Below, piece by piece: positions 34,922 to 43,985 of a stretch of 64,000 nt of DNA. The stretch comes from BOKV01 sp049289295 (GTDB lineage: Bacteria; Pseudomonadota; Alphaproteobacteria; Rhizobiales; Rhizobiaceae), in contig JBATLL010000041.1 of assembly GCA_049289295.1 (NCBI GenBank), forward strand, positions 1 to 64,000, in the 5' to 3' direction. The position numbers and the translations under genes were made by a program. Within the stretch, counting starts at the first letter, position 1, and each line of letters begins with the position of its first letter. The notes under the pieces are model-generated. The model made no database searches. It saw only the letters and a list, made by a program, of their open reading frames with translations, and was not told the DNA's origin.

Positions 34922-37276
34922 ATGTTTCTAGGCTTGGACGGTATCGAGATCAGCCTGCTGATCACATTCCTGTGCCTGCTTTGCGGCATTCTCACGGGCT
35001 ATCCCGTGGCTTTCGCTCTGGCCGGATCGGCAATCATTTCCTTTGGAATCATTGCCGCGCTAGCACAAAACGGCCTGTTGATGAAAGAGGTCATCGACAC
35101 GGCTTCGGGACCCTATGCCGACCTGATCGCGCAGGGCGTGGGGCGTGAACATATCTCGAAATTCAATCATCCCGAGTTACCGACGATCCTGCTTCCATTA
35201 TTCGAGCGCGGTCTCGACGATGCAATCAACCGGACAATCTCCTTCATCGTCAACCGGATGAACGAACGCGTTTTCGCGGGTCCCTCGATCGAGACGCTGC
35301 TGGCGGTTGCCATGTTCGTCCTGATGGGGATTGCACTTGAGCGCTCGCGCATTGCCAACGACCTGCTCACCACAATGGCGCGGGTGTTCGGTCCGCTCCC
35401 CGGTGGCCTTGCCGTTTCGGTTGTCGTGGTCGGAGCGTTCCTTGCAGCGTCGACCGGCATTGTTGGCGCGACTGTCGTGACCATGGGACTGCTGTCACTG
35501 CCCACGATGCTGCGCCATAAATATTCTCCCGAGCTTGCCACAGGCGTGATCACGGCTTCCGGTACGCTTGGCCAGATCATTCCACCATCAATCGTCATCG
35601 TTCTGCTCGGAACCCTTGCCGGCGACATTTTCGCCACGGCGCAGGAAGAGCGAGCAAAGGCTGTCGGCTGCAGCGATGCCCTGACCTTTCTGGGTGAACC
35701 AGCGGTCCTTTCAGTCGGTACGCTGTTCAAGGCGGCAATCATCCCCGGTGTTTTCCTGGCCTTTCTCTATGCGCTCTACGCTTTCGGCTACGCGTTGTGG
35801 AAGCCGCACAAGGCACCTGCCGTTCACTTCGAGGCCGACGAGCAGGCATCGAACGGCCGCAAGCATGCGCTGATCTGGTATCTGGGTGTGCCGCTGGCTG
35901 CCCTTGCCATAATCGTTGGCGCCTACAGCACGCAGTTTGCTGGCAGCCAGGTCATCGTGACCGGCGCAAACGCTGTAGTGATCGATGCGCCGGAACTGCG
36001 CACGAATGTCGCGGACCAGTGCAAGGCGTCGATGATCGAACTGCACGGTCAGGAAAAGTGGGATCGCTCCGTCGCGAAGCGGGCAGCACTGGCCGAACAG
36101 GCCAGCAAGGGTGAAGGTGCCAAGGTTCTGACCGAGGAAGAGCAGTTTGCGCAGGCTTTGGCGAATGCAGCGCCCCTGTCTGGAATCGTGCTTATCCTTT
36201 CGATGCTAGTCGCGCTGGTTCTTTCGACCGCCTATGCGGTCAGGCCGCAATATGACAAGCGCCCCCTGATGATCGGAGCTGCTGGTGTTGCGGGCCTGCT
36301 GCTTGTCGACTGGCTTCTGGTGACCCCAACCCTTTCACCAGGTCGGACACTTCTTCTCTATCTGTTGCCGATAGCTGCCATTCTCCATGGCCTGCGGGCG
36401 GCAATGCCGCGATTGTCGGAAGTCGACATCCTGCGCGTGGTCTTCCCGCCGCTCGTCCTTGTGATTGCGGTGCTTGGTTCGATCCTGGGCGGCATTACCA
36501 ATCCCACGCCTGCCGCTGCCCTTGGTGCTGCCGGAGCGATCATGCTGGCGGCGCAGCGCAAGTTGTCGGATGAAGGGCGAAGCCATGGGTCGATGATCCT
36601 CAAGGCGACGCTTGCCATTGTGGTCTTTCTCCTGATTGGCGTGAACTTCGATCTGAGAACAGGCATAGGGAGTGTCGGCTTTGAGAACTGGGTGGCAATC
36701 ATCGTCACCACGGGTGCCTATTACCTGGCGTTCTTTGGCCTGCTCTATGCGTGCTGGGTCTTGTGGGCGAACCGGATCCTTGCGCCAATCGTGCGTGAAT
36801 CGGCCAAGGTGACCTCGATGGTCTTCGCCATCCTGATCGGCTCGCAGATGCTGAACCTCGTGCTGATTTCCTTCGGCGGCGAGGACTATATCCAGACGTT
36901 CCTGCGCAGCTTCGAGGAAGAATGGGTCGTGTTCCTGATCGTGATGGTGATCATGTTCATTCTGGGCTTTGTCCTCGACTTCCTGGAGATCATCTACATC
37001 GTCGTACCGATTGTGGGACCTGTCATCTATGGCGGAACGCTTGATCCGGCTTGGGTGACCATCATGATCACGGTCAACCTGCAGACCTCGTTCCTGACGC
37101 CGCCCTTCGGATTTGCGCTGTTCTACCTGCGCGGTGTTGCACCGCCGGAAGTCACGACAAGCCACATCTATCGCGGCGTTGTTCCCTTCATCATCATTCA
37201 GGTGATCGGACTCGGGCTGTTGTGGCTCTTCCCGTCAATCGTGACGATCCTGCCGGACCTGCTGCCGCAGAACTGA
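34922..37276 (+). CDS. TRAP transporter large permease subunit, oversized
   Basis: This 784-residue DctM-family permease is almost twice the usual 430. The core motifs are present: AASTGIVGATVVTMG (175-189), GTLGQIIPPSIVIV (214-227) and a second repeat ending with FLTPPFGFALFYLRG near the C-terminus. Two excess regions stand out: a soluble stretch at about 52-121 and a long block from about 290 to 640. The long block contains a hydrophilic segment (341-418) flanked by additional membrane helices. GCGGGGA before the ATG supports the start. Large forms of this kind occur in some alphaproteobacterial TRAP systems of unknown substrate. Confidence 0.87.
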   Translation: MFLGLDGIEISLLITFLCLLCGILTGYPVAFALAGSAIISFGIIAALAQNGLLMKEVIDTASGPYADLIAQGVGREHISKFNHPELPTILLPLFERGLDDAINRTISFIVNRMNERVFAGPSIETLLAVAMFVLMGIALERSRIANDLLTTMARVFGPLPGGLAVSVVVVGAFLAASTGIVGATVVTMGLLSLPTMLRHKYSPELATGVITASGTLGQIIPPSIVIVLLGTLAGDIFATAQEERAKAVGCSDALTFLGEPAVLSVGTLFKAAIIPGVFLAFLYALYAFGYALWKPHKAPAVHFEADEQASNGRKHALIWYLGVPLAALAIIVGAYSTQFAGSQVIVTGANAVVIDAPELRTNVADQCKASMIELHGQEKWDRSVAKRAALAEQASKGEGAKVLTEEEQFAQALANAAPLSGIVLILSMLVALVLSTAYAVRPQYDKRPLMIGAAGVAGLLLVDWLLVTPTLSPGRTLLLYLLPIAAILHGLRAAMPRLSEVDILRVVFPPLVLVIAVLGSILGGITNPTPAAALGAAGAIMLAAQRKLSDEGRSHGSMILKATLAIVVFLLIGVNFDLRTGIGSVGFENWVAIIVTTGAYYLAFFGLLYACWVLWANRILAPIVRESAKVTSMVFAILIGSQMLNLVLISFGGEDYIQTFLRSFEEEWVVFLIVMVIMFILGFVLDFLEIIYIVVPIVGPVIYGGTLDPAWVTIMITVNLQTSFLTPPFGFALFYLRGVAPPEVTTSHIYRGVVPFIIIQVIGLGLLWLFPSIVTILPDLLPQN

Positions 37277-37295
37277 GGAAAGGCGAGGGAAAATG

Positions 37296-37319
37296 GGGCG
37301 TCGTGGCGACACGGCGCCC
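37296..37319 (+). terminator. Terminator-like hairpin after the second TRAP operon
   Basis: GGGCGTCGTG pairs with CACGGCGCCC (10 bp, one G-U) around a GCGA loop, followed by TTGTCATT. It starts 20 bp after the large permease stop and separates the TRAP operon from hemH. Confidence 0.6.
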
Positions 37320-37427
37320 TTGTCATTCTGGAAAGGTGAACTACAAAACGGTGCATGCAGCGCTTCGATGGAGCGCGCGCCGATTCAATGGGCCGCATGA
37401 GCTGTGGCCGGACAATGGTGCCAGGAA

Positions 37428-38486
37428 ATGACATCTGCCGACATGACAAGGAACTTCAGAGCGCTTGGCCCGTTGCCTGCGGATCACCCACCTGTGGCAA
37501 TCGGAAAGGTCGGGGTGTTGCTGGTCAATCTGGGCACACCAGACGGGCACGATCCCAAAAACATGCGGCGCTATCTCGAAGAGTTCCTGAAGGACAAGCG
37601 CGTCATCGAATGGCCCCGCGCCCTTTGGTATCCGATCCTTTATGGCATTGTCCTCAACACCAGGCCCAAGAAGTCAGGCAAGGCCTATGCCTCCATCTGG
37701 AACAGGGAACTGGATGAATCACCGCTGCGGACCTTTGCCCGTTCGCAGGCCGAGAAATTGCAGCAGGCGCTTGGCAGCAATGGCGAGGTGATCGTCGACT
37801 GGGGCATGCGCTACGGCAATCCCTCCATCTCCAGCAGGCTGGATGCCCTGCGGGAAAAGGGTTGCGAACGCATCGTGATCTTCCCTCTCTATCCGCAGTA
37901 CAGCGCTGCGACGACCGCAACCGTCAATGACAAGGCGTTCGAAGCACTGATGAAGTTGCGGTGGATGCCGGCAATCCGCACGGTTCCAGCCTATCACGAC
38001 GATCCAGCCTACATCCGCGCGCTGGCGTCATCGATACGCGCCCATGTCGCCACGCTCGACTTCGAGCCGGAGAAATTCATCGCATCCTATCACGGCATTC
38101 CGCAGAGCTATTTTAGGAAGGGCGATCCCTATCACTGCCACTGCATGAAGACATCGCGGCTTCTGGAAAGGGAAATGGGCTGGGAAAAGGGGAGGCTCGT
38201 CACGACTTTCCAGTCGCGGTTTGGTCCCGAGGAATGGTTGCAGCCCTATACAGACAAGACCGTCGAGAAGCTTGCCCGCGAAGGTGTTCGCAGCCTTGCC
38301 GTCTTCAATCCCGGCTTCGTAGCTGACTGCCTGGAGACGCTTGAAGAGATAGCGGTCGAGGCGGGCGAGTTGTTCCATGAAGCGGGTGGTGAGAATTTCA
38401 CGCACATACCCTGTCTCAATGACAGTGCCGACGGCATGGCGGTGATAGAAGCGATCACGCGCCGCGAACTTGCGGGCTGGATCTGA
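37428..38486 (+). CDS. hemH: Ferrochelatase
   Basis: This 352-residue enzyme inserts ferrous iron into protoporphyrin IX in the last step of protoheme synthesis. It has the family motifs KVGVLLVNLGTPD near the start, YPQYSAATTATV in the middle, the catalytic histidine in SYHGIPQSYFRKGDPY and GFVADCLETLEEI near the C-terminus. The start at 37428 is preceded by AGGA at short spacing; in-frame starts at 37404 (GTG) and 37443 are possible. No other heme gene lies beside it. Confidence 0.94.
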   Translation: MTSADMTRNFRALGPLPADHPPVAIGKVGVLLVNLGTPDGHDPKNMRRYLEEFLKDKRVIEWPRALWYPILYGIVLNTRPKKSGKAYASIWNRELDESPLRTFARSQAEKLQQALGSNGEVIVDWGMRYGNPSISSRLDALREKGCERIVIFPLYPQYSAATTATVNDKAFEALMKLRWMPAIRTVPAYHDDPAYIRALASSIRAHVATLDFEPEKFIASYHGIPQSYFRKGDPYHCHCMKTSRLLEREMGWEKGRLVTTFQSRFGPEEWLQPYTDKTVEKLAREGVRSLAVFNPGFVADCLETLEEIAVEAGELFHEAGGENFTHIPCLNDSADGMAVIEAITRRELAGWI

Positions 38487-38638
38487 GCCGTTCGACGGCT
38501 GCAGCATAATTGTCATCGCCCAGGCAAAACACTATAGTTCCCTTGCGGAAATTCCCTGAAGGATTCGGGGGGTAGTGGTCAAAGTATTGCCGCTGCTATT
38601 CACGGGACCGCATATGAAACGGATTGCGGAGGGGTAGC

Positions 38639-39685
38639 ATGCCCGAACTTTCAGGTTTTGACATTTTTGTCGGCGTTCTCGTTCTTCTAATCATCCTCAC
38701 GGTTTTCGCGGGCATCAAGCAGATCCCGCAGGGCTACAATCATACTGTCGAGCGTTTCGGGAAATATGTGCGCACGCTGCGCCCCGGCCTCAACATCATC
38801 ATTCCCTACATCGACCGGGTCGGTGCACGGCTGAACATGATGGAGCAGGTTCTCGACGTGCCCACGCAGGAGGTCATCACGCGGGACAATGCGTCCGTGA
38901 GCGCTGACGGCGTGTGCTTCTATCAGATACTGGATGCCGCGCGTGCGGCGTATGAAGTGCGTGGGCTCGAAAACGCCATCCTCAACCTCACCATGACAAA
39001 CATACGCTCGGTGATGGGGTCCATGGACCTCGACGAAGTACTCTCCAAACGCGACGACATCAATGAGCGTGTGCTTCGGGTTGTGGATGAAGCCGCTTCT
39101 TCGTGGGGCATCAAGATGACCCGCATCGAGATCAAAGACATCAATCCGCCAGCCGATCTCGTGGCAGCCATGGGTCGGCAGATGAAGGCAGAGCGTGACA
39201 AGCGCGCGTCGATCCTGGAAGCTGAGGGCAAGCGCCAGGCGGAAATCCTGCGCGCGGAAGGCGACAAGCAGTCGCAAATCCTCAAGGCGGAGGGCGAGAA
39301 AGAGGCCGCCTATCGTGAAGCGGAAGCTCGCGAGCGACTCGCCGAAGCCGAGGCCAAGGCAACGAAGATGGTTTCGGACGCGATTTCTTCCGGCAACGTC
39401 CAGGCAATCAACTACTTCGTTGCGCAGAAATATGTCGATGCGCTTGGCCTGATCGCTTCTGCAGACAATCAGAAGGTCATCATGCTGCCGATCGAAGCAA
39501 CCTCGCTGCTCGGATCGCTGGGCGGTATTGGTGAACTCTCCAAGGATCTGTTTGGAGGGCGCAGCGGCAATGCCCAGAACAGACCTCAGACTGTTGCAAC
39601 GACACGCCCCGCAGCACAGGCACCTCAGGTTCGTCCGGGCGGCAACCCGCTCCCGGGCATTCCGGGTGATGGTGGAAACAAATGA
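38639..39685 (+). CDS. SPFH/band-7 (stomatin-like) membrane protein
   Basis: This 348-residue protein has one N-terminal membrane segment (about 8-26), an SPFH domain (about 27-185, with VERFGKYVRTLRPGLNIIIP) and an Ala/Glu-rich coiled coil (about 185-245) whose repeats read AEGKRQAEILRAEGDKQSQI. A Pro/Gln-rich tail follows. Such proteins (QmcA type) oligomerise in membrane microdomains and influence membrane proteolysis. The start at 38639 follows CGGAGGGG. The stop overlaps the NfeD gene (ATGA), the usual stomatin-NfeD operon. Confidence 0.92.
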   Translation: MPELSGFDIFVGVLVLLIILTVFAGIKQIPQGYNHTVERFGKYVRTLRPGLNIIIPYIDRVGARLNMMEQVLDVPTQEVITRDNASVSADGVCFYQILDAARAAYEVRGLENAILNLTMTNIRSVMGSMDLDEVLSKRDDINERVLRVVDEAASSWGIKMTRIEIKDINPPADLVAAMGRQMKAERDKRASILEAEGKRQAEILRAEGDKQSQILKAEGEKEAAYREAEARERLAEAEAKATKMVSDAISSGNVQAINYFVAQKYVDALGLIASADNQKVIMLPIEATSLLGSLGGIGELSKDLFGGRSGNAQNRPQTVATTRPAAQAPQVRPGGNPLPGIPGDGGNK

Positions 39686-40155
39686 TCCAGTCGATCATCG
39701 TATCATTGGGGCCCTGGAACTGGTGGGTGTTGGCGCTCCTGCTGATGGGTCTTGAAGTCCTTGCGCCTGGAACCTTCTTCCTGTGGTTCGGCATTTCCGC
39801 ATTCGTGATCGGAACCATATCGCTGGCAGTCGAGGCTGAATCGACCTTCTGGGTATGGCAGACACAGATGATTGGCTTCGTGGCCCTGTCGCTGGCTTCG
39901 GCAATCATCGGCCGAAAATTCATGAGCCAGTACAGAATGGATGATGGTGACGCGCCCGATCTCAATGATCGCGGTGCGCAGATGGTTGGGCGAACCGGTG
40001 AATTGATCGAAGCCATTTCCGGTGGGACGGGCAGGGTGCGCATCGGCGAAACGACCTGGCGTGTGAGCGGTCCTGACATGCCGCAGGGCTCACGTGTTCG
40101 TGTCACCGGCCATGGTGCGGGAAAACTGCAGGTTTCCAGAGAAGACGCAGCCTGA
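39682..40155 (+). CDS. NfeD-family membrane protein (short form)
   Basis: This 157-residue protein has three N-terminal hydrophobic segments and a C-terminal OB-fold-like NfeD domain (about 90-150, with GRTGELIEAISGGTGRVRIGETTWRV). It is the short class without the ClpP-like protease domain. It partners SPFH proteins such as the one encoded immediately upstream, with a 4-bp coupled overlap. Its molecular role is thought to be organisation of membrane microdomains. Confidence 0.9.
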   Translation: MIQSIIVSLGPWNWWVLALLLMGLEVLAPGTFFLWFGISAFVIGTISLAVEAESTFWVWQTQMIGFVALSLASAIIGRKFMSQYRMDDGDAPDLNDRGAQMVGRTGELIEAISGGTGRVRIGETTWRVSGPDMPQGSRVRVTGHGAGKLQVSREDAA

Positions 40156-40162
40156 GCCTTGT

Positions 40163-41137
40163 TCAGGCTACGCCGATCCGCAGCAGATCATGCAGGTGAA
40201 TGATGCCAATCGGCCTGCGCGCGCCATCGGTGACCAGCAGGGTGGTGATTGAACTTTCATTGAGAATGGCCATTGCCGAATTGGCGAGAAGCGACGGGCT
40301 GACAGTTCGCGGCGCGCGGGTCATGACATCTTCGACCTTCAGCGTGCGGATGTCGCGCTCCATGTTCCTCCGCAAGTCGCCATCGGTGATGACACCAATC
40401 AGGATGCCGGCTTCGTCAGTGACACCGACGCAGCCAAATCCCTTTTCCGAGATGCGCACGATTGCCTGACCCATGGCTGTGCCAGCAGGCACGAGCGGTA
40501 TGCGGTCGCCGGTATGCATGATTTCGCTGACATGTGTCAGGCTAGCACCAAGCGATCCGCCCGGGTGGAACACCTTGAAATCGGTTGCCGAAAAACCGCG
40601 GCGCTCCAGAAGGGCGATGGCAAGCGAATCGCCCAGTGCCATCTGCATCAGCGTGGACGTTGTCGGGGCCAGACCATGCGGGCAGGCTTCCATCGCCTTG
40701 GGCAGATCAAGGCAGATATCGCTTTCGCGCCCGAGGGTGGATTCGGGTTTCGAGGTGATGGCAATCAGCGGAATCTTGAACCGGCGCGAATAGGCAAGAA
40801 TTCCCTTCAATTCGGCCGATTCACCTGACCAAGACATTGCGAGAATCGCGTCATCACGCGCGATCATGCCGAGATCACCGTGATTGGCCTCTGCTGGATG
40901 AACGAAGAATGCCGGCGTTCCCGTCGATGCGAAGGTCGCCGCGATCTTGGAGCCGATATGCCCGCTTTTGCCAACGCCACTGACGATGACCCGGCCTGAA
41001 ATGGCGGCAAGTGTCTCGACCGCAGCGTTGAATGGCCTGGAAAGCGGTCCGCCCAGTTTCTCAGCCAGAAGGAGCAGGCCTTCCTGCTCGGTCTGGATGG
41101 TGCGAAGTGCTACCTGGGCGTGGTCGGGTTCGTTCAT
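40163..41137 (-). CDS. kdsD: Arabinose-5-phosphate isomerase (KpsF/GutQ family)
   Basis: This 324-residue enzyme interconverts ribulose-5-phosphate and arabinose-5-phosphate, the first step towards Kdo for lipopolysaccharide. It has an N-terminal SIS domain (about 25-180, with GRVIVSGVGKSGHIGSKIAATFASTG) and two CBS domains (about 205-260 and 270-322). Its His in FVHPAEANHGDLGM is the conserved active-site region. It is convergent with the NfeD gene and divergent from the beta-barrel gene. No other Kdo gene is adjacent. Confidence 0.93.
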   Translation of the reverse strand: MNEPDHAQVALRTIQTEQEGLLLLAEKLGGPLSRPFNAAVETLAAISGRVIVSGVGKSGHIGSKIAATFASTGTPAFFVHPAEANHGDLGMIARDDAILAMSWSGESAELKGILAYSRRFKIPLIAITSKPESTLGRESDICLDLPKAMEACPHGLAPTTSTLMQMALGDSLAIALLERRGFSATDFKVFHPGGSLGASLTHVSEIMHTGDRIPLVPAGTAMGQAIVRISEKGFGCVGVTDEAGILIGVITDGDLRRNMERDIRTLKVEDVMTRAPRTVSPSLLANSAMAILNESSITTLLVTDGARRPIGIIHLHDLLRIGVA

Positions 41138-41286
41138 GGCGCAAGTGTCCGTATTCCTGATCTGTGCAGGGATCGATACACGAAAAAAACCTGGCTGTAA
41201 CCGGCTGCGGGGCGTTCGGGAAACAAAGCATTAACCATGGCTGTTTACGGTTTGTCAGGAAATGACGCCTGCCGGAACAGGGTGAA

Positions 41287-42888
41287 ATGAAAGACGCCAA
41301 GACAAGATTGCCGGTATTGCTGCCGCGCCTGGCCGGTATTGGCCTGGCAATGGCCGGTCTTGCCGCGTCTCCCGCCCTGGCACAGCAGGCGACGACCGCT
41401 TCGCAGGAAAATGATAACGGGCAACAATCGGCCACTGCCAACCGCTCGCTGCTGCTTCGCGGCAGTGCCAACACGGTCACAAAACAACCGGATGATCCTT
41501 TTGCAGGCGAAAGCGTCTTTTTTCCAGCAAGCGCGGACGGATCAGGTCCGGGCGGAGCTAACGGGAGCAGTACCGGCACTGACGGCACGGCACTGACCGG
41601 GACAATCGGCTTTTCCGGTGAGACACAGGGGCGCAGCATTCGTGTCGCGGGCGAACCGGCAATTGGCGACGCGCTGACAAATGGCTCGCCGGACCCGCGC
41701 GCCAGCGTGCGTGAACCGGCAGTCGAAAGCGGTACAAGGCGGGTTGAGGATACCGATCCGTTCTTGCCGCAGGGTTTCAGAGCGGGAACCTGGACAGTCT
41801 TTACCAGGCTCGAACAGGCAGTTGGCTTCGCCACCAACAGTGCATTCAGTCCGGGCGGCGAAGCAGGTGCCTTCTCGCAAACCGATGCCAATCTTCGCGC
41901 AGTGTCGAACTGGTCCCGCCATCAGGCCAGCATCGAAGCCGATGGCAGTTTCAGGCGCAATCTCGCTTCTGGTGAAGAGGGAATACCCCAGGCTGGCATA
42001 AAGGGTGACCTGCGGCTTGATCTCGTCGATGGTTTTGCGGCGACCGTTTCCGGCGGATATCGCTACACGACCGAAGCGCTCACCAGCACTTCCCTGACTT
42101 CCACCGTGTCGCAAAGACCGGGCGTTCACTCCCTCAACGGTGGGCTGGCCGTCGAAAGAAGCGGCGGCAAGCTCGGATTGCTGCTCCGTGGCACGGTTGA
42201 CCGCGTGACTTATGACAATGCGTCGCTGAGTGGTGGGGGCACGCTCGATCAGTCGGATCGAAACAACACGCTTTACCAGGGAACGGTCCGGGTTTCGTAC
42301 GAAAGCTCGCCTGCCTTGCAACCCTTCGTCCAGTTGGGAGCGGGACGGCGCGTCTATGACGATACGGTTGACCGCAACGGGGAAAAGCGTTCGAGCACGA
42401 TCGTCGATGTTCGGGGTGGGCTTGCCATCGATCTCGGTGAGAAGACCAGCGGTGAAGTGTCGCTTGGATATATCAACGAGAATTTCGATGACGCCAATCT
42501 GAACTCACTGTCCGGTATCACGCTCAATGCCAACCTCGACTGGTCGCCCGAAAGGGAAACACGGATACGCTTCCTTTCCGCAACCACGCTGGGTGGATCG
42601 ACAACGGCGGGAGACAATGGCTCGCTGAATCAGAACTTTTCGCTCGAAGCGCAGCGCAGGGTGCGCGACAATCTGGAGTTCAACGCCAAGGCATCCGTGG
42701 ATGCCGTTCACTTCGACACGGGTGGCACGACCGATATCACCTACACCGTCGGCGCGGGCCTTGAATATTGGGTGAGCAGGTTCCTTTCTCTGACAGCTGA
42801 TGTTGAACATCAGCAGTTCGAAAGCGGTACCGCTGGCAATTCGTGGAATTCCACGTCAGTGCGCTTCGGTGTCGCGCTGCAGCGCTAG
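41287..42888 (+). CDS. Outer-membrane beta-barrel protein
   Basis: This 533-residue protein has a signal peptide (about 1-34, ending ALA-QQ) and an N-terminal Gly/Ser/Thr-rich unstructured part (to about 150). A C-terminal half of alternating strands with aromatic ends follows, for example VRVSYESSPALQPFVQLG and TSGEVSLGYINENFDD. The last residues VRFGVALQR resemble a beta-barrel terminal strand, though it ends in Arg rather than Phe. It fits OMP_b-brl_2/surface beta-barrel families known in Hyphomicrobiales. No transport function is assigned. Confidence 0.78.
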   Translation: MKDAKTRLPVLLPRLAGIGLAMAGLAASPALAQQATTASQENDNGQQSATANRSLLLRGSANTVTKQPDDPFAGESVFFPASADGSGPGGANGSSTGTDGTALTGTIGFSGETQGRSIRVAGEPAIGDALTNGSPDPRASVREPAVESGTRRVEDTDPFLPQGFRAGTWTVFTRLEQAVGFATNSAFSPGGEAGAFSQTDANLRAVSNWSRHQASIEADGSFRRNLASGEEGIPQAGIKGDLRLDLVDGFAATVSGGYRYTTEALTSTSLTSTVSQRPGVHSLNGGLAVERSGGKLGLLLRGTVDRVTYDNASLSGGGTLDQSDRNNTLYQGTVRVSYESSPALQPFVQLGAGRRVYDDTVDRNGEKRSSTIVDVRGGLAIDLGEKTSGEVSLGYINENFDDANLNSLSGITLNANLDWSPERETRIRFLSATTLGGSTTAGDNGSLNQNFSLEAQRRVRDNLEFNAKASVDAVHFDTGGTTDITYTVGAGLEYWVSRFLSLTADVEHQQFESGTAGNSWNSTSVRFGVALQR

Positions 42889-42944
42889 ATGGCACACAAG
42901 CTCCTTGCACTTGAAACGGGCCATGGTGGCACGCTAGTACGCGT

Positions 42945-43844
42945 TCAGGCCTGTGGCGGTCGGATTTGCGCGATCAGCGCTTCCAGTTCCGGCCTGAGGC
43001 TCTCCGACATTTCAGGATCCCACATGGCATATGCCACATTTGCCTTGATGAAGCCTTCGCGCGAACCACAATCGAAGGTCCTGCCAGTGAAAGTATAGCC
43101 GAAGAAGGGCTGGCTGCGGGCCAGTTCAAGCATGGCGTCGGTCAACTGAATCTCGCCGCCAGTGCCTGCCTTCTGGTTTTCCAGGACGGAGAAGATTTCC
43201 GGCTGGAGGATGTAACGTCCGTTCAGGATAAGGTTGGATGGCGCTGTGCCCTGTTCCGGCTTTTCCACCATGGCGGTGACTTCAAAACCGCCCTCGACTT
43301 CCTTGCCCTTCTCGACGACGCCATATTTGTGGGTCTCGCGCGGGTCCACGGCTTCGGTCGCCACGACATTGCCGCCTGTGCGCTTGTAAAGGTCGACCAT
43401 GGAGGTCATGCAGCCGGTTTCGCTCTGCATGATCATGTCCGGCAAGAGCAGGGCGAAAGGTTCGTTTCCGATGATTTCACGGGCGCACCACACGGCGTGA
43501 CCCAGGCCCAGGGGAGCCTGCTGGCGCGTGAAACTGGTCTGACCCGCTTCGGGAAGGGCAGCGGCAAGGATGGCCAGGGCCTCATGCCTGCCGCGTTCGC
43601 GCAAGGTCTGCTCAAGCTCGACCTGGATATCGAAATGGTCCTCGATGACCGATTTCGAGCGTCCTGTGACAAACACGAAATGCTCGATGCCGGCGGCGCG
43701 GGCTTCGTCGAATACATACTGGATGACGGGTCGATCCATCACCGTCAGCATTTCCTTCGGCACTGCCTTGGTCGCGGGCAGGAACCGGGTGCCCAGACCA
43801 GCGACAGGAAATACTGCTTTTCGAACGGGTTTGTAGCCGGACAT
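42945..43844 (-). CDS. galU: UTP-glucose-1-phosphate uridylyltransferase
   Basis: This 299-residue nucleotidyltransferase makes UDP-glucose. It has the signature VFPVAGLGTRFLPATKAVPKE (about residues 11-31), in which Arg and Lys bind UTP, then PVIQYVFDEA and FALLLPDMIM. GGAGG before the ATG supports the start. It is divergent from galE, and the pair supplies UDP-glucose and UDP-galactose for exopolysaccharide and lipopolysaccharide. Confidence 0.95.
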   Translation of the reverse strand: MSGYKPVRKAVFPVAGLGTRFLPATKAVPKEMLTVMDRPVIQYVFDEARAAGIEHFVFVTGRSKSVIEDHFDIQVELEQTLRERGRHEALAILAAALPEAGQTSFTRQQAPLGLGHAVWCAREIIGNEPFALLLPDMIMQSETGCMTSMVDLYKRTGGNVVATEAVDPRETHKYGVVEKGKEVEGGFEVTAMVEKPEQGTAPSNLILNGRYILQPEIFSVLENQKAGTGGEIQLTDAMLELARSQPFFGYTFTGRTFDCGSREGFIKANVAYAMWDPEMSESLRPELEALIAQIRPPQA

Positions 43845-43985
43845 CTAACCTCCGGAAGAAGCGGGTTTCGTAGCCGTTAAAATGCAATCTATCCCTTTAT
43901 TTTATCCTAAGCATTGCCCGCTAACCTTGCGGGAAACGGAAAAGGCCGAAAACAGGCTACCGGGGACAGCAGGCAGAGGTAAGTC

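Noticed and set aside
36335..37165. 276-residue minus-strand frame inside the large TRAP permease
   Set aside because: Charged, low-complexity antisense translation of hydrophobic codons; the permease frame is uninterrupted.
42966..43880. 304-residue plus-strand frame opposite galU
   Set aside because: It is a shadow of galU. GalU has all catalytic motifs on the minus strand, and the plus-strand frame has no family pattern or ribosome binding site.
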